Assembly: GCF_033095805.1 (NCBI RefSeq)
Contig: NZ_CP109901.1
Location: forward strand, 2,232,001-2,296,000
Length of the DNA: 64,000 nt
From: Serratia sp. UGAL515B_01
GTDB lineage: Bacteria > Pseudomonadota > Gammaproteobacteria > Enterobacterales > Enterobacteriaceae
Direction: 5' to 3'
In this document: positions 51,993 through 62,522 of the stretch, in pieces
Layout of the letters: every line of letters starts with the position of its first letter
Numbering within the stretch: position 1 is the stretch's first letter
Made by a program: the position numbers and the translations under genes
The notes under the pieces: generated by a model
What the model was told of the DNA's origin: nothing
The model's database searches: none
The model's input: the letters and a program-made list of their open reading frames with translations, nothing else

Positions 51993-52700
51993 TCATCGAT
52001 GAGTTACGTGAGCCATCCAACGTTTCTCAGCCTTACGAAATAGGCTGATCAATGTGTAAGAGATAATCAGATACAACACGGCAGCAATACCGAAAGCATA
52101 AAACGGTTGGTAGGTCGCAGCATTAATATCGCGCGCGATTTTAAGCAAATCCGGCACAGTGGCAGTAAAAGCCAAGGCTGTTGAATGCAGCATTAGAATG
52201 ACTTCATTACTGTAAGCCGGTAATGCCGAGCGCAATGCCGGAGGTAAAATAATACAGCGATACATTTTAAAACGAGAAAAGCCATAGGCATTAGCCGCTT
52301 CAATTTCCCCGTGGGGGACGGAACGAATAGCCCCCGCAAAAATCTCCGTGGTATAAGCACAGGTATTTAGCGTAAGCGCTAAGATAGTGCAGTTAAAACC
52401 ACTGCGGAAAAACGCATTGAGAAATTCCGTGCCACGTACAATCTCCAGGCTGTACATACCGGAGTAAAACACCAGCAATTGTACGTACAGTGGTGTACCG
52501 CGAAAAACATAGGTATAAAACCACACGGGATACCGTAACCAGCGAGCGGAAGAAACCCGCGCCACCGCCATCGGGATCGCCAATAACCCCCCCATTACAA
52601 CCGATAAAATCAGCAGCCATAGCGTCACCGCCAAGCCAGTAAAACGGTAGCCATCGCTCCACAACAAAGACTGCCAGTACTGATGAAGGATATCGATCAT
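51993..52700 (-). CDS. hisM: Histidine ABC transporter permease HisM
   Basis: HisM is an inner-membrane permease subunit with about five membrane segments in 235 residues. The ATPase-contact loop reads GEIEAANAYGFSRFKMYRCI. It overlaps hisQ by four bases, so translation is coupled. It works as a heterodimer with HisQ. Confidence 0.96.
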   Translation of the reverse strand: MIDILHQYWQSLLWSDGYRFTGLAVTLWLLILSVVMGGLLAIPMAVARVSSARWLRYPVWFYTYVFRGTPLYVQLLVFYSGMYSLEIVRGTEFLNAFFRSGFNCTILALTLNTCAYTTEIFAGAIRSVPHGEIEAANAYGFSRFKMYRCIILPPALRSALPAYSNEVILMLHSTALAFTATVPDLLKIARDINAATYQPFYAFGIAAVLYLIISYTLISLFRKAEKRWMAHVTHR

Positions 52701-53383
52701 AATTCGGCCCTTTTTACGCCCAAGGAATAACGACGTTCAAGCCACAACAGCACACCGTTGGAAACGGTGGTGAAAATGAGATATACCGCACCGGCGACAA
52801 TGGCGTAAAAGAAAGGCTGATAGGTTCCTTTTCCTGCTAATTGTGTCGCTTTTACCAGATCATTCAGGCCAAGAATAGACACCAGAGCCGTGGCTTTCAG
52901 GATCACCTGCCAGTTATTACCGATGCCTGGCAAAGCAAAACGCATCATTGCCGGAAACAGTATGCGGCGAAAAATCTGTTGATTGGAGAAACCGAAAGCG
53001 GTGGCTGCTTCGATTTGTCCACGAGGCACTGCCAAATAGGCACCACGAAACGTTTCGGTGAAGTAGGCTCCGTAGATAAAACCAAGAGTAATCATGCCAG
53101 CACTGAATGGATCGATGTCAATCTGGGCAAATCCGAATAACTCCGTGAGGCTGTTCAAGACAATTTGCAGGCCATAGAAGATAAGCAACATCAATACCAA
53201 GTCGGGTACGCCACGAATTAACGTGGTATAAGCACCAAATATCGTTGATATAAAGGAATTTTTTGAAAGTTTACCGCTAGCACCGATTAAACCAATCACC
53301 ACCGCCAGCAGAACGGAACCGAGGGCCAGCTCCAGCGTCACCAGAGCTCCCTCTACTATCAGTTGGGAATAGCCTTGCAGCAT
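52697..53383 (-). CDS. hisQ: Histidine ABC transporter permease HisQ
   Basis: HisQ is the partner permease, 228 residues. Its contact loop reads GQIEAATAFGFSNQQIFRRI, and the hydrophobic helices match E. coli HisQ. It lies 105 bases after hisJ, a spacer that carries a stem-loop, as often seen where the binding protein is expressed more strongly than the membrane parts. Confidence 0.96.
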   Translation of the reverse strand: MLQGYSQLIVEGALVTLELALGSVLLAVVIGLIGASGKLSKNSFISTIFGAYTTLIRGVPDLVLMLLIFYGLQIVLNSLTELFGFAQIDIDPFSAGMITLGFIYGAYFTETFRGAYLAVPRGQIEAATAFGFSNQQIFRRILFPAMMRFALPGIGNNWQVILKATALVSILGLNDLVKATQLAGKGTYQPFFYAIVAGAVYLIFTTVSNGVLLWLERRYSLGVKRAEL

Positions 53384-53438
53384 TTACTTCATCCTGTCGT
53401 CATTGGATCTCGAACCACCGGGGGCAACCTTGGTTCGC

Positions 53439-53462
53439 ACGTGGCCAGCTAGCCGGCCACGT
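53439..53462 (-). other. Stem-loop between hisJ and hisQ
   Basis: ACGTGGCC and GGCCACGT pair around an eight-base loop. Such intercistronic hairpins slow 3' decay of the binding-protein message and help keep HisJ in excess over the permease; that role is inferred from position. Confidence 0.6.
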
Positions 53463-53488
53463 AACTACACCACGCTACTGAACGGGTT

Positions 53489-54271
53489 TTAGCCACCGTA
53501 GACGTCAAAATCGAAGTATTTTTTTGCAAATTTGTCGTAAGTACCGTCTTTACGCATGTCAGCAAAAGCTTTATCCAAAGCCGCTTTCAATTCAGTATCA
53601 TCCTTGCGTAACCCCATCCCAGTCCCTATACCAAAGAATTTGTCATCTTTAACCGCTTCACCAGCAAACGCAAAATACTTCCCTGGCGGCTGTTTCAGAA
53701 AGCCGTCGCTTCCAGCCACTTCATCCTGAAAAGAGGCATCAATACGCCCGGATGCCAGGTCGGCATAGACCATATCCTGGTTCTGATACGGTACTACCGT
53801 GACTCCATTCGGCTGCCACATGGCATTGGCATAGGCTTCCTGAGTGGTACCCTGTAACACACCAACTCTCTTGCCCTGCAATGATTCCGCCGTAGGCAAG
53901 ATCTTCGAGTCTTTTAGCGCAATCAGACGAGCGTTAGCCGCGTAGAGCTTGTCTGTAAAGGCAATCTCCTGCTGACGTTTTTCAGTAATAGACAAGGAAG
54001 AGATGATGGCATCGATCTTTTTCGCTTTCAGAGAAGGGATGAGCGCATCAAAATCGCTTTCAACGAAAGTGCATTCAGTATTGATGCGTTTGCATAACTC
54101 TTTAGCCAAATCGATATCAAATCCGACTAACTCACCCCGCGCATTTTTTGACTCAAAAGGCGCATATGTTGGATCGGTACCAATTTTCAGCGTTGTTGGT
54201 AGAGCCGCGAATGAACTACTTGTCGCACTCAAAGCAAAGATCAAAGGAAGAGCCAAAACTCGCTTTTTCAT
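53489..54271 (-). CDS. hisJ: Histidine-binding periplasmic protein HisJ
   Basis: HisJ is the periplasmic binding protein that delivers histidine to HisQMP. The 260 residues start with a signal peptide ([14 protein letters not shown]...SSFA). The mature domain carries [14 protein letters not shown] and [17 protein letters not shown], and ends in YFDFDVYGG as in HisJ. The start has a GAGGGTGATT site; an upstream ATG is rejected. E. coli has a paralogue, argT, next to hisJ; no second copy is present here, so this protein may serve both. Confidence 0.95.
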   Translation of the reverse strand: MKKRVLALPLIFALSATSSSFAALPTTLKIGTDPTYAPFESKNARGELVGFDIDLAKELCKRINTECTFVESDFDALIPSLKAKKIDAIISSLSITEKRQQEIAFTDKLYAANARLIALKDSKILPTAESLQGKRVGVLQGTTQEAYANAMWQPNGVTVVPYQNQDMVYADLASGRIDASFQDEVAGSDGFLKQPPGKYFAFAGEAVKDDKFFGIGTGMGLRKDDTELKAALDKAFADMRKDGTYDKFAKKYFDFDVYGG

Positions 54272-54703
54272 AATCACCCTCAAATTGATTTTCCGATGCC
54301 ACTACGGGCACTACTTTATTCAATCAGCAGTAATCGTGCCAAATCTCCCTAGGCCGATGAATGCATTAATTGAACGACGCCACAACGTTAAAACACCATA
54401 ATTACCGGCAGAAACTGGAGATGGCGTGCGTGAGAAGATTCGGCTGCGTCACTCAATTGCACCTTGGGCGCAGCAAAAATCAATGAAGGGACACAGCCTG
54501 ACGATCATTATGGTGCATAACCCCCACTAAATCAGTGCGGTGTTGCAAAAATGTTTAAACTTAAGGACTCGTATGTTAGAGCTATGCTAGCGATTCAAAA
54601 CGCCACGAGGAAAAGTCTATTTTGAACGGAAGTGCACTCTGTCTTTCACCTTAATGCGAAGCTTTTTTGGGGGCGACAACACCAGGGGTAGTTAAAATAC
54701 AGC
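54272..54703. other. hisJ-ubiX intergenic region
   Basis: The 432 bases hold the hisJ promoter region and a sequence at about 54422-54500 that shares arms (GGCGTGC, CAATTG) and the end AGGGACACAGCCT with the repeat after folX. No gene is visible. Confidence 0.5.
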
Positions 54704-55279
54704 TCAGTGAGTACCTTGCCAGCGAGTGAAAAGATCTTGCGGGAGCTTGATATCAAACTGGTCGAGTACTCGGTTAACCGTTTGATCGATAATGTCGTCC
54801 AGCGTTTGCGGACGATGGTAGAAAGCGGGAACGGGTGGCATAATGACCGCGCCAAGCTCTGCCGCCTGGGTCATCAGACGCAAATGCCCCAAGTGCAATG
54901 GCGTTTCACGCACACCCAGCACCAGCATTCGACGCTCTTTGAGCACCACATCGGCCGCCCGAGTCAATAACCCATCGCTGTAGCTATTCACAATGCCCGA
55001 GAGTGTCTTGATTGAACAGGGTAAAATTATCATCCCCATCGTTTTGAAAGAGCCAGAGGAAATGCTGGCAGCGATATCACGAGCGTCATATACCACATCG
55101 GCTAAAGCCTGAACGTCGCGCAAACTCAACTCGGTTTCCAGCGCCAGCGTTTGTCGCGCTGCATTACTCATCACCAAATGGGTTTCGACACCTTCAACAC
55201 CACGCAAAACTTGCAGCAAACGCACGCCATATATGGCGCCACTGGCACCAGAAATACCGATAATCAGTTTTTTCATCAA
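54704..55279 (-). CDS. ubiX: Flavin prenyltransferase UbiX
   Basis: UbiX makes prenylated FMN, the cofactor of the UbiD decarboxylase in ubiquinone synthesis. Its 191 residues closely match E. coli UbiX, including GISGASGAIYGVRLL at the N-terminus, SSGSFKTMGMIILPCSIKTL and VLKERRMLVLGVRETP. Two adjacent ATGs start the frame; the second (residue 2) may be used instead. Position between hisJ and purF is conserved. Confidence 0.96.
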   Translation of the reverse strand: MMKKLIIGISGASGAIYGVRLLQVLRGVEGVETHLVMSNAARQTLALETELSLRDVQALADVVYDARDIAASISSGSFKTMGMIILPCSIKTLSGIVNSYSDGLLTRAADVVLKERRMLVLGVRETPLHLGHLRLMTQAAELGAVIMPPVPAFYHRPQTLDDIIDQTVNRVLDQFDIKLPQDLFTRWQGTH

Positions 55280-55366
55280 GCTCGCCTCTGCCGGGAAATA
55301 TCAAGTTAGAATAATAGAATCGGGGCAGACTTTGCAGCAACCTTTGCAGATTAGCAAGTGGGGGAA

Positions 55367-55400
55367 GTTGTGCACCGCAACGGATGCCTCGGTGCACAAC
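55367..55400 (-). terminator. Stem-loop after purF
   Basis: An 11-bp perfect stem (GTTGTGCACCG / CGGTGCACAAC) begins 13 bases after the purF stop. There is no T-run, so it is a weak terminator or 3' stabiliser. Confidence 0.55.
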
Positions 55401-55412
55401 ATTGGTAACGGG

Positions 55413-56930
55413 TTATCCCTCGTTATGCATTTCCAGATTTTCAACTTCTGTCTGGCCGCGCAACGCCTTAGCATCGTCGTTACGTAGTGCTTCAAGATAT
55501 TCCAGATAGCTCTGGTCGACATCTTTAGTCACATAAATACCGTTAAATACCGAACATTCAAACTGAACAATATCCGGATTATCTTCACGCACCGCTTCGA
55601 TCAAGTCATTCAAGTCCTGGAAGATCAAACCATCAGCACCAATGATCTGGCGTATTTCATCCACTTCACGCCCGTGGGCAATCAGCTCGGTAGCGCTCGG
55701 CATATCTATGCCATAAACGTTAGGAAAGCGGATTTCCGGGGCGGCTGAGGCAAGATAAACGCGTTTTGCTCCTGCATCACGTGCCATTTCAACGATCTGC
55801 TCAGACGTGGTTCCACGCACAATAGAATCGTCGACCAGCAACACATTCTTGTCACGAAACTCCGCACGATTGGCATTGAGTTTGCGACGCACTGACTGAC
55901 GGCGGGCCAACTGACCCGGCATGATAAAAGTACGGCCAACATAACGGTTTTTAACAAAACCCTGGCGGTAGGGTTTATGCAATATCCGCGCTATTTCCAG
56001 CGCGATGTCACAAGACGTCTCAGGGATCGGGATCACCACGTCAATATCCAGATCTTCCCATTCGCGAGCGATCTTCTCACCCAATTTCTGCCCCATTCGC
56101 ACGCGGGCGCTATAGACAGAAATCTTGTCCATGAAAGAGTCAGGGCGGGCAAAATAAACGTATTCGAACAGGCATGGATTGGTTTTGGGATTTTCTGCAC
56201 ACTGGCGAGTGAACAGTTGACCTGCTTCGGTGATATACACCGCTTCGCCAGGCGCAACATCACGCAAGAACTCAAACCCCAAGGTATCCAGTGCTACGCT
56301 CTCAGAAGCAACCATGTACTCACAACGGTCATCTTCAAGCATTCGTTTACCAATCACCAACGGACGGATACCATTCGGATCGCGAAAAGCAACCAAACCA
56401 TGGCCGATTATCATTGCTACACAGGCATAAGCACCACGCAATTGCTGATGCATCGCTGCGACCGCAGTAAAAATGTTGTCAGCGTCCAGCGGATAATGCT
56501 GAAAACGATCAAGTTCAGTCGCCAGTACGTTCAGCAAGATCTCGGAATCAGAAGTGGTATTGATGTGGCGGCGGCCACTTTCAAACAGCTTCTGGCGCAA
56601 TTCATTCGCGTTAGTAAGGTTGCCGTTGTGTGCCAGCGTAATGCCGAACGGTGAGTTAACGTAGAAAGGCTGGGCTTCGGAAGCACTGGAGCTGCCAGCC
56701 GTCGGGTAGCGCACGTGGCCGATGCCCATATTGCCCTGTAAACGCTGCATATGCCGTGCTTCAAACACATCCTTCACCAAGCCATTTGCCTTGCGTAGGC
56801 GGAACCCGTTATGGGCATCAATGGTGACGATGCCTGCGGCATCTTGTCCACGGTGCTGAAGCACCGTCAACGCATCATAAATCGACTGGTTTACCGGCGT
56901 GAAACCGGCGATACCGACAATACCGCACAT
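55413..56930 (-). CDS. purF: Amidophosphoribosyltransferase
   Basis: PurF catalyses the first committed step of purine synthesis, PRPP + glutamine to phosphoribosylamine. The nucleophile Cys follows the start Met ([10 protein letters not shown]). The N-terminal class II glutamine amidotransferase domain has RYPTAGSSS. The C-terminal phosphoribosyltransferase domain has the PRPP motif [13 protein letters not shown]. The 505 residues are full length. It follows cvpA by 21 bases and lies under the PurR box before cvpA. Confidence 0.97.
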   Translation of the reverse strand: MCGIVGIAGFTPVNQSIYDALTVLQHRGQDAAGIVTIDAHNGFRLRKANGLVKDVFEARHMQRLQGNMGIGHVRYPTAGSSSASEAQPFYVNSPFGITLAHNGNLTNANELRQKLFESGRRHINTTSDSEILLNVLATELDRFQHYPLDADNIFTAVAAMHQQLRGAYACVAMIIGHGLVAFRDPNGIRPLVIGKRMLEDDRCEYMVASESVALDTLGFEFLRDVAPGEAVYITEAGQLFTRQCAENPKTNPCLFEYVYFARPDSFMDKISVYSARVRMGQKLGEKIAREWEDLDIDVVIPIPETSCDIALEIARILHKPYRQGFVKNRYVGRTFIMPGQLARRQSVRRKLNANRAEFRDKNVLLVDDSIVRGTTSEQIVEMARDAGAKRVYLASAAPEIRFPNVYGIDMPSATELIAHGREVDEIRQIIGADGLIFQDLNDLIEAVREDNPDIVQFECSVFNGIYVTKDVDQSYLEYLEALRNDDAKALRGQTEVENLEMHNEG

Positions 56931-56951
56931 GTTGTCTTTTCCTCTAAGCCG

Positions 56952-57452
56952 CTACCGCCCTGGTAATTGGGTCGGTAAGAAACTCGACGTGCTCTGCAGG
57001 TAGTCAAAGAACCACCTGATAATGTAGCTAAACTGGGGGATTAATTGCGATTGTCTCCAATCTGCGCTTTGTGACAGCGTGGTAAAGGTATCAAGGAAAA
57101 ACAGTATCGCCGCTACAATCAGTACGCCACGCAGTGCGCCAAAGCACACGCCCAACACCCGGTCGGTGCCCGATAAACCGGTTTTCTCTACCAATGAACC
57201 AATCACATAGTTGACGATAGCACCCACAATCAGCGTTGCAATAAACAAAATGGCGATCGCAATGCCGTTGCGCACCAGTTCATCTTCGAAACGAGTGAAG
57301 TAAGCTGCAAGGTAAGGATAGAAGTGGCTGGCAACAAAGAACGCACATCCCCATGTTACAAGTGACAACGCTTCGCGAACAAAACCTCGGATCAGGCTTA
57401 CCACAGCCGAAAACCCAATCAACGCTATAATGACGTAATCAATCCAAACCAT
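56952..57452 (-). CDS. cvpA: Colicin V production protein CvpA
   Basis: CvpA is a small inner-membrane protein with four hydrophobic segments, 166 residues. E. coli CvpA is needed for colicin V secretion and has roles in envelope function. The MVWIDYVIIALIGFSAVVSLIRGF start and SLVTWGCAFFVA are conserved. It is co-transcribed with purF; the PurR box at 57511-57526 is upstream. Confidence 0.96.
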   Translation of the reverse strand: MVWIDYVIIALIGFSAVVSLIRGFVREALSLVTWGCAFFVASHFYPYLAAYFTRFEDELVRNGIAIAILFIATLIVGAIVNYVIGSLVEKTGLSGTDRVLGVCFGALRGVLIVAAILFFLDTFTTLSQSADWRQSQLIPQFSYIIRWFFDYLQSTSSFLPTQLPGR

Positions 57453-57510
57453 GAACTATTCCAATAATAAATCGCCCTGCATCTCATTCGCGGCGAATTC
57501 TAACAGAAAA

Positions 57511-57526
57511 AGAAAACGTTTGCGTA
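57511..57526. promoter_or_regulatory. PurR operator upstream of cvpA-purF
   Basis: On the minus strand TACGCAAACGTTTTCT matches the PurR consensus (ACGCAAACGTTTTCNT). It lies about 60 bases before cvpA. PurR repression of cvpA-purF is established in E. coli. Confidence 0.9.
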
Positions 57527-57640
57527 GCGGATTTCCCACCGAGCAAAACAAAAAAATGGCGGTGAAAAAATTTACCGTCACAGCCGTATGAACCGAAAAG
57601 CACAGTTTTTTTGAGGTTTCTAACATAACCGACATCAACC

Positions 57641-58399
57641 TTAACGCACAGCATAGGTCTTGATTTGCCCACTCAACCCACTGATGGTATTCAGGTCGGG
57701 CAACGATGACTGCAACTTTTGTTTTGACACATCAGGGCCGACAAAAATCCGGGTAATTTCCCCTTGAACCGGTGTCGATGGCACGGTATAGGCCCGATAG
57801 CCAGACAAGCGAAGCGAAGCAACGATCTCGTTAACCTTGGCAGCATTTTTCAAAGCGCCCAATTGCACCACATAGGCCTGTCCAGCAGGGGCTTTTTCTT
57901 CCACAACCGGTTTAGGTTCGAGTTTAGGTTCGGGCTTCACAGGTGGTTTAGTCGGCTCAACCTTGGGGGGTTGTACCGGTTTAGGTGCCACTTCTACCGG
58001 CTTGATCGCTACCGACTCTGGTTTCACTTCCGCTGGTTTTGGCTTAACGGGTTGAGATGGTTTAGTTTCGGTCTGCGGTGACACAACTACGGGGGACTGT
58101 TGCTGTTGCTGACGCTGTTGTGCTGCCTGATTGACTGCTTGTTGTGCAGTTGCCTCCGCATTTGCCTGTTGCTGTACCAATGCCCCGGCACCTTCGGGTG
58201 GCTGCGATGGCAAAGGTTGATTTACCGGCGATATTAAATCCGTTTCATGGGCATCTCCCGGCTTAGGAACCAGAGGAATAGCTGCAAACTCATCCTCATA
58301 GTGTTTCTTTTTACCGTCCAGCAACCCCGGTAGGATAATCACCCCTAAGGCAACCAGGATAACCGTCCCAACTAGTCTATTCTGAAATTTACTTGCCAC
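57641..58399 (-). CDS. dedD: Cell-division SPOR-domain protein DedD
   Basis: DedD is an inner-membrane septal protein that stimulates septal peptidoglycan synthesis. It has an N-terminal membrane segment (about residues 9-27). A long proline/lysine/glutamine-rich linker with PVKPKP- and KPEPKLEPKP-type repeats follows, and a C-terminal SPOR domain binds denuded glycan (AYVVQLGALKNAAKV to the end). The start codon is GTG, directly after the folC stop. 252 residues. Confidence 0.95.
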   Translation of the reverse strand: MASKFQNRLVGTVILVALGVIILPGLLDGKKKHYEDEFAAIPLVPKPGDAHETDLISPVNQPLPSQPPEGAGALVQQQANAEATAQQAVNQAAQQRQQQQQSPVVVSPQTETKPSQPVKPKPAEVKPESVAIKPVEVAPKPVQPPKVEPTKPPVKPEPKLEPKPVVEEKAPAGQAYVVQLGALKNAAKVNEIVASLRLSGYRAYTVPSTPVQGEITRIFVGPDVSKQKLQSSLPDLNTISGLSGQIKTYAVR

Positions 58400-59663
58400 T
58401 CACACTCTCCGCCTCTCGTCTAACGCCGTCATCACATGTGCAACGGTGTGGAACGAACCACAGACGATCACAATATCCTGAATACCTGCATCCTGCATAG
58501 CTTGACGCCAAGCCGTTTCAACATCAGCAAACTGCTGCGGTTCCTCTAGGTACTGCGCCAGTAATTCAACGCTAGCCCCCGAGGCACCTCAAGAGGTGCA
58601 CAATACCACTCATCGACTTGCCCATTCAGGCAAGCCAGAGTTCCAGCAATATCTTTGTCGGAAAGCATACCCAACACAGCACGCACCTTACCTTCCTCTC
58701 GCGGTAATTTCGCCAACCTTTCAGCCAGATAGGCGGCTGCATGCGGATTATGCGCAACATCTAGGATCAACAACGGGTTATGCTGAATAATCTGGAAGCG
58801 GCCTGGTAATGTGGCCTGTTGCAGCCCGTTAAAAATCGCCTTCTCATCAATTTCTAACGACGAATAATGTAGCGCGGCCAGTGCCGTAGCAGCGTTAGCC
58901 AGTGGTACATTAGGGATCGGCAAATCTTTCAAGTGAGTGTCGTTACACAGCCACTGCCAACGTTCACCTTGCTCGCTGAATGCCCAGGCATCCCCCGGCA
59001 ATACAATGGCGATCCCAGACTTTCTGCTACTTGCCGAATGCTTTGCGGCATCTCCGGTTCCCCCACCACGGCTGGCTTGCCTCCACGGAAAATACCCGCT
59101 TTTTCGCGGCCGATGCTTTCACGATCGTTACCTAGCCAGTCTGTATGATCCAAAGCGATGCTCGTTACTACGGCAACATCTGGATCCACAATGTTAGTGG
59201 CATCAAGACGCCCTCCAAGCCCGACTTCCAGGATCACAACGTCGAGTTTAGCCTGTTTAAACAGCTGTAATGCAGAGAGAGTACCGAACTCGAAATAGGT
59301 CAGTGAGACTTCACCACGGCCTGCTTCAATCGCAGCAAACGAGCGGCAATGTTCGGCTTCGCTGAGTTCTTCACCTTGAATACGCACGCGTTCGGTATAG
59401 CGCACTAGGTGCGGGGAACTGTAAACGCCAACCCGCAATCCGGCAGCCATCAGGATCGCTTCAAGCGTACGGCAGGTTGTCCCTTTGCCGTTGGTACCAG
59501 CAACGGTGAACACCATTGGAGCAGGGGTAAGTAATTCGAGGTGTGCCGCAACGCGCTGTACACGCTCCAGACCGAGTTCTATTGCCTGGCTGTGAAGACG
59601 TTCCAGATAATAAAGCCACGAGCTCAAGGGCGACGTGGCTTGGGGAATTTGGTGGTTTTGCAT
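58400..59663 (-). CDS. folC: Bifunctional dihydrofolate/folylpolyglutamate synthase, with two frameshifts in G-runs
   Basis: FolC joins glutamate to dihydropteroate and adds polyglutamate to folates. The parts together match E. coli FolC: the P-loop TVAGTNGKGTT near the start, TDWLGNDRESIGREKAG, then DVAHNPHAA, and a C-terminus ending GSFHTVAHVM. The frame breaks at two C5 runs, 58992-58996 and 58576-58580 (G5 in the gene). One extra G at each restores the family sequence (CRGDAWAFS and PRGASVELL). The stop is at 58400-58402, one base before dedD. The start is the ATG at 59663; a TTG at 59690 is possible. Error in the sequence is the likely cause since folC is essential in E. coli. Confidence 0.9.
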
Positions 59664-59773
59664 GAGTACCGTCACTGACTTTGGGTTCAAAATCCGTATG
59701 GTGCATCACCTTCGCTGCGGTTAAGGCGATGCTTTGCATTCTCCAGCCGCCGTTTTGCCGCAAAGTAACGGTT

Positions 59774-59803
59774 GGAAAAATGCACCAGCCGGTGGCTGGT
59801 GCA
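59774..59803 (-). terminator. Rho-independent terminator of accD
   Basis: On the minus strand TGCACCAGCC-ACC-GGCTGGTGCA is followed by TTTTTCC. It begins 13 bases after the accD stop. Confidence 0.88.
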
Positions 59804-59815
59804 TTCCTGCGCTGA

Positions 59816-60724
59816 TCAAGCTTCCGTATGATTTTCCTCAACGACTACCGGTACAGCATCGTCAAAATACGGCTGCGGCTGGTTCGTCAGTTTGGAAAGG
59901 ATGCTTGCCAACGTTTTGCGCATCTCAGGGCGACGGACGATCATATCTATCGCACCTTTTTCGATCAGGAATTCGCTGCGCTGGAATCCCGGTGGCAGTT
60001 TTTCGCGTACGGTTTGTTCAATAACGCGTGGCCCCGCGAAACCGATCAAGGCTTTTGGCTCAGCAATATTGATATCACCCAACATAGCCAGGCTGGCAGA
60101 AACCCCTCCCATGGTAGGATCGGTCAGAACAGAAATGTACGGTAAACCACGCTCTTGCAACTTGGCAAGCGCGGCGCTGGTTTTCGCCATCTGCATCAGC
60201 GACATCAACGCTTCTTGCATACGCGCACCACCACTAGCTGAAAAGCAGACCAGCGGGCAGTTATCTTCCAGTGCATGTTCAACCGCACGGACGAAACGAG
60301 CGCCCACAACGGAAGACATAGAACCACCAATAAAGGCAAACTCAAAGGAGGCAACCACCACAGGCATTCCGTATAGTGTGCCTTTCATCACCACCAGCGC
60401 ATCTTTTTCGCCGGTCGCTTTCTGTGCCGCAACCAGGCGATCCTTGTATTTCTTGGAATCCCTGAACTTAAGAACGTCCTTTGGTTCCAGTTCGCTGCCC
60501 AGCTCCACCCCACTGCCGTCATCCAGCACAGTATGCAAACGCATACGGGCTGGCATACGCATATGGTGGTCACACTTGGGGCACACCTCAAGATTACGCT
60601 CCAGTTCGGCACGATAAAGAACCTGGCCGCAGCTATCACATTTAGTCCAGACCCCTTCAGGAATACTCACTTTACGGGTTTGAGTAACGTTACTTTTGTT
60701 AAGAATTCGTTCAATCCAGCTCAT
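59816..60724 (-). CDS. accD: Acetyl-CoA carboxylase carboxyltransferase subunit beta
   Basis: AccD is the beta subunit of the carboxyltransferase that makes malonyl-CoA for fatty acid synthesis. A four-Cys zinc ribbon lies near the N-terminus (CDSCG ... CPKC), and the crotonase-type core carries [23 protein letters not shown] and [12 protein letters not shown]. The start at MSWIERIL gives 302 residues, near the E. coli length; a 27-residue upstream extension is rejected. Its own terminator follows, so folC needs a separate promoter or read-through. Confidence 0.96.
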   Translation of the reverse strand: MSWIERILNKSNVTQTRKVSIPEGVWTKCDSCGQVLYRAELERNLEVCPKCDHHMRMPARMRLHTVLDDGSGVELGSELEPKDVLKFRDSKKYKDRLVAAQKATGEKDALVVMKGTLYGMPVVVASFEFAFIGGSMSSVVGARFVRAVEHALEDNCPLVCFSASGGARMQEALMSLMQMAKTSAALAKLQERGLPYISVLTDPTMGGVSASLAMLGDINIAEPKALIGFAGPRVIEQTVREKLPPGFQRSEFLIEKGAIDMIVRRPEMRKTLASILSKLTNQPQPYFDDAVPVVVEENHTEA

Positions 60725-60958
60725 CGATGACCTTTCTGTCTGAACCTGGCACACGCCAGTCCGCTGTTCATGCTTTAAACAATCCCCCTGAAAACATACC
60801 CCCATGAAAATGCACGTTTCAGGGCCAGCAAGTACGCCTTCCTGATACTGGTTTCAGGGTTGTTCGCAGGAACAGACCATAAATGTCGCTCATTAAAGCA
60901 TATCGGCCCGATAGTGTGGACAAAAAACTGGTCGAACCGATGTGCTAAGCGATGTTTT

Positions 60959-61621
60959 TTATTGTTTTTGCTGGCGCGCAGCCGCACGTTTATGGCGCCA
61001 TATTTCAATAATGCCCGGCAGAATTGAAACAAAGATGATCCCAACGATCAACAATTTCAGGTTTTCCTGCACCACCGGTAACCCACCAAAATGATAACCA
61101 GCATAAGTGAACGAGAGCACCCAAAGTAGCGCACCTATCACGTTATAGGCTGCAAAATGCCGATAAGACATATGCCCCATACCGGCAACAAATGGCGCAA
61201 AAGTACGCACAATAGGCACAAATCGTGCCAATATAATGGTTTTACCCCCATGCTTCTCGTAAAACTGATGCGTTTTATCCAGATAACTACGGCGGAAAAT
61301 TTTTGAATCTGGGTTGCGGAACAACTTTTCGCCAAACAGCCGCCCAATCGTATAGTTGACCGCATCCCCAAGTATGGCAGCAACCAGCATCAGTGCCACC
61401 ATAGTATGTACGTTAAGATCGTTAGAAGGTAAAGCCGCCAGTGCACCGGCAACAAACAGTAGAGAATCCCCCGGCAAGAAAGGCGTTACCACCAACCCTG
61501 TTTCACAAAACAGGATCAGGAAAAGAATGCCGTAAACCCACACGCCGTATTGGGCAACCAACTCCGCCAGGTGTGCATCAATATGCAGAATAAAATCAAT
61601 CAGAAACTTAATGACTTCCAT
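60959..61621 (-). CDS. dedA: DedA family inner-membrane protein
   Basis: DedA is a 220-residue member of the DedA/VTT superfamily of inner-membrane proteins linked with undecaprenyl-phosphate or phospholipid movement. The marks are conserved: [18 protein letters not shown], the re-entrant [10 protein letters not shown], and the downstream [19 protein letters not shown] with two essential Arg. The start at MEVIKF has a GGAGAAGAG site. It lies between truA and accD as in E. coli. Confidence 0.95.
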   Translation of the reverse strand: MEVIKFLIDFILHIDAHLAELVAQYGVWVYGILFLILFCETGLVVTPFLPGDSLLFVAGALAALPSNDLNVHTMVALMLVAAILGDAVNYTIGRLFGEKLFRNPDSKIFRRSYLDKTHQFYEKHGGKTIILARFVPIVRTFAPFVAGMGHMSYRHFAAYNVIGALLWVLSFTYAGYHFGGLPVVQENLKLLIVGIIFVSILPGIIEIWRHKRAAARQQKQ

Positions 61622-61700
61622 AAACTCTCTCTTCTCCGGGTGACTCACTCACCCGACTACAAGCATCGATGAACAACGCATTAATCTGCCATCAGGCTGT

Positions 61701-62522
61701 TTAATCGTCGGCTAAAAACAGTGGCCCCAACGGGGGTCGGGGTAAATCAAACAATGCAGGATAATCAACGGCGACCAAATACAACCCTTCAGCCTTGGCG
61801 GTGGCTGCAGCCAGATTACGGTCCTTCAACGCCAGTAGTTCGGCCATCCAGTTTTCGTTCTGATTGCCGCAACCAATTTCCATCAGGCTACCAACAATAT
61901 TGCGAACCATATGGTGGACAAAGGCATTGGCTTTTATATCTACCACGATATATTCACCGTAGCGTGTAACCTTAACGTGTTTTACGTTACGCCAAGGAGT
62001 ACGTGACTGACACTGTACCGCCCGGAATGAAGTAAAATCATTTTCGCCCAACAAGGCCTGCGCCGCTCGATGCATACGGCCCGCATCTAACGGGTGATAG
62101 AAATGGGTCACTCCCTGCTGTAAAACTGCCGGACGATAGCGATGGTTATAGATGATATAGCGATAACGCCGAGCGGTAGCACTGAAACGCGCATGAAAAT
62201 CGCTGTTCACTTCTTTCACCCAACGTACGGCGATATCCGGGGGCAAGTGACTATTCACACCCATCGTCCAGGCAGCGTCTTTGCGACGCGCAAGCGTTTC
62301 AAAATGCACCACTTGCCCAGTAGCATGCACGCCCGCATCGGTACGCCCTGCACAGAACACGCCTATCGGCGCATCCGCTACTTTACTCAGGGCCTTTTCC
62401 AGGCAAGCCTGCACACTGGCAACCTCTTGCTGACGCTGCCAGCCATAATAGCGACTGCCATCATACTCAATCCCCAACGCAATTTTCAGCATTGGCTGGG
62501 TTGGTAACTCCACCTCAGACAT
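61701..62522 (-). CDS. truA: tRNA pseudouridine(38-40) synthase
   Basis: TruA converts uridines 38, 39 and 40 of the tRNA anticodon stem to pseudouridine. The 273 residues hold the catalytic Asp in [18 protein letters not shown] and the conserved RYRYIIYN and [12 protein letters not shown] motifs. Its ATG overlaps the usg stop (ATGA), giving translational coupling. Confidence 0.97.
   Translation of the reverse strand: MSEVELPTQPMLKIALGIEYDGSRYYGWQRQQEVASVQACLEKALSKVADAPIGVFCAGRTDAGVHATGQVVHFETLARRKDAAWTMGVNSHLPPDIAVRWVKEVNSDFHARFSATARRYRYIIYNHRYRPAVLQQGVTHFYHPLDAGRMHRAAQALLGENDFTSFRAVQCQSRTPWRNVKHVKVTRYGEYIVVDIKANAFVHHMVRNIVGSLMEIGCGNQNENWMAELLALKDRNLAAATAKAEGLYLVAVDYPALFDLPRPPLGPLFLADD

Noticed and set aside
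59892..60617. 241-codon plus-strand frame opposite accD
   Set aside because: A shadow of the conserved accD gene.
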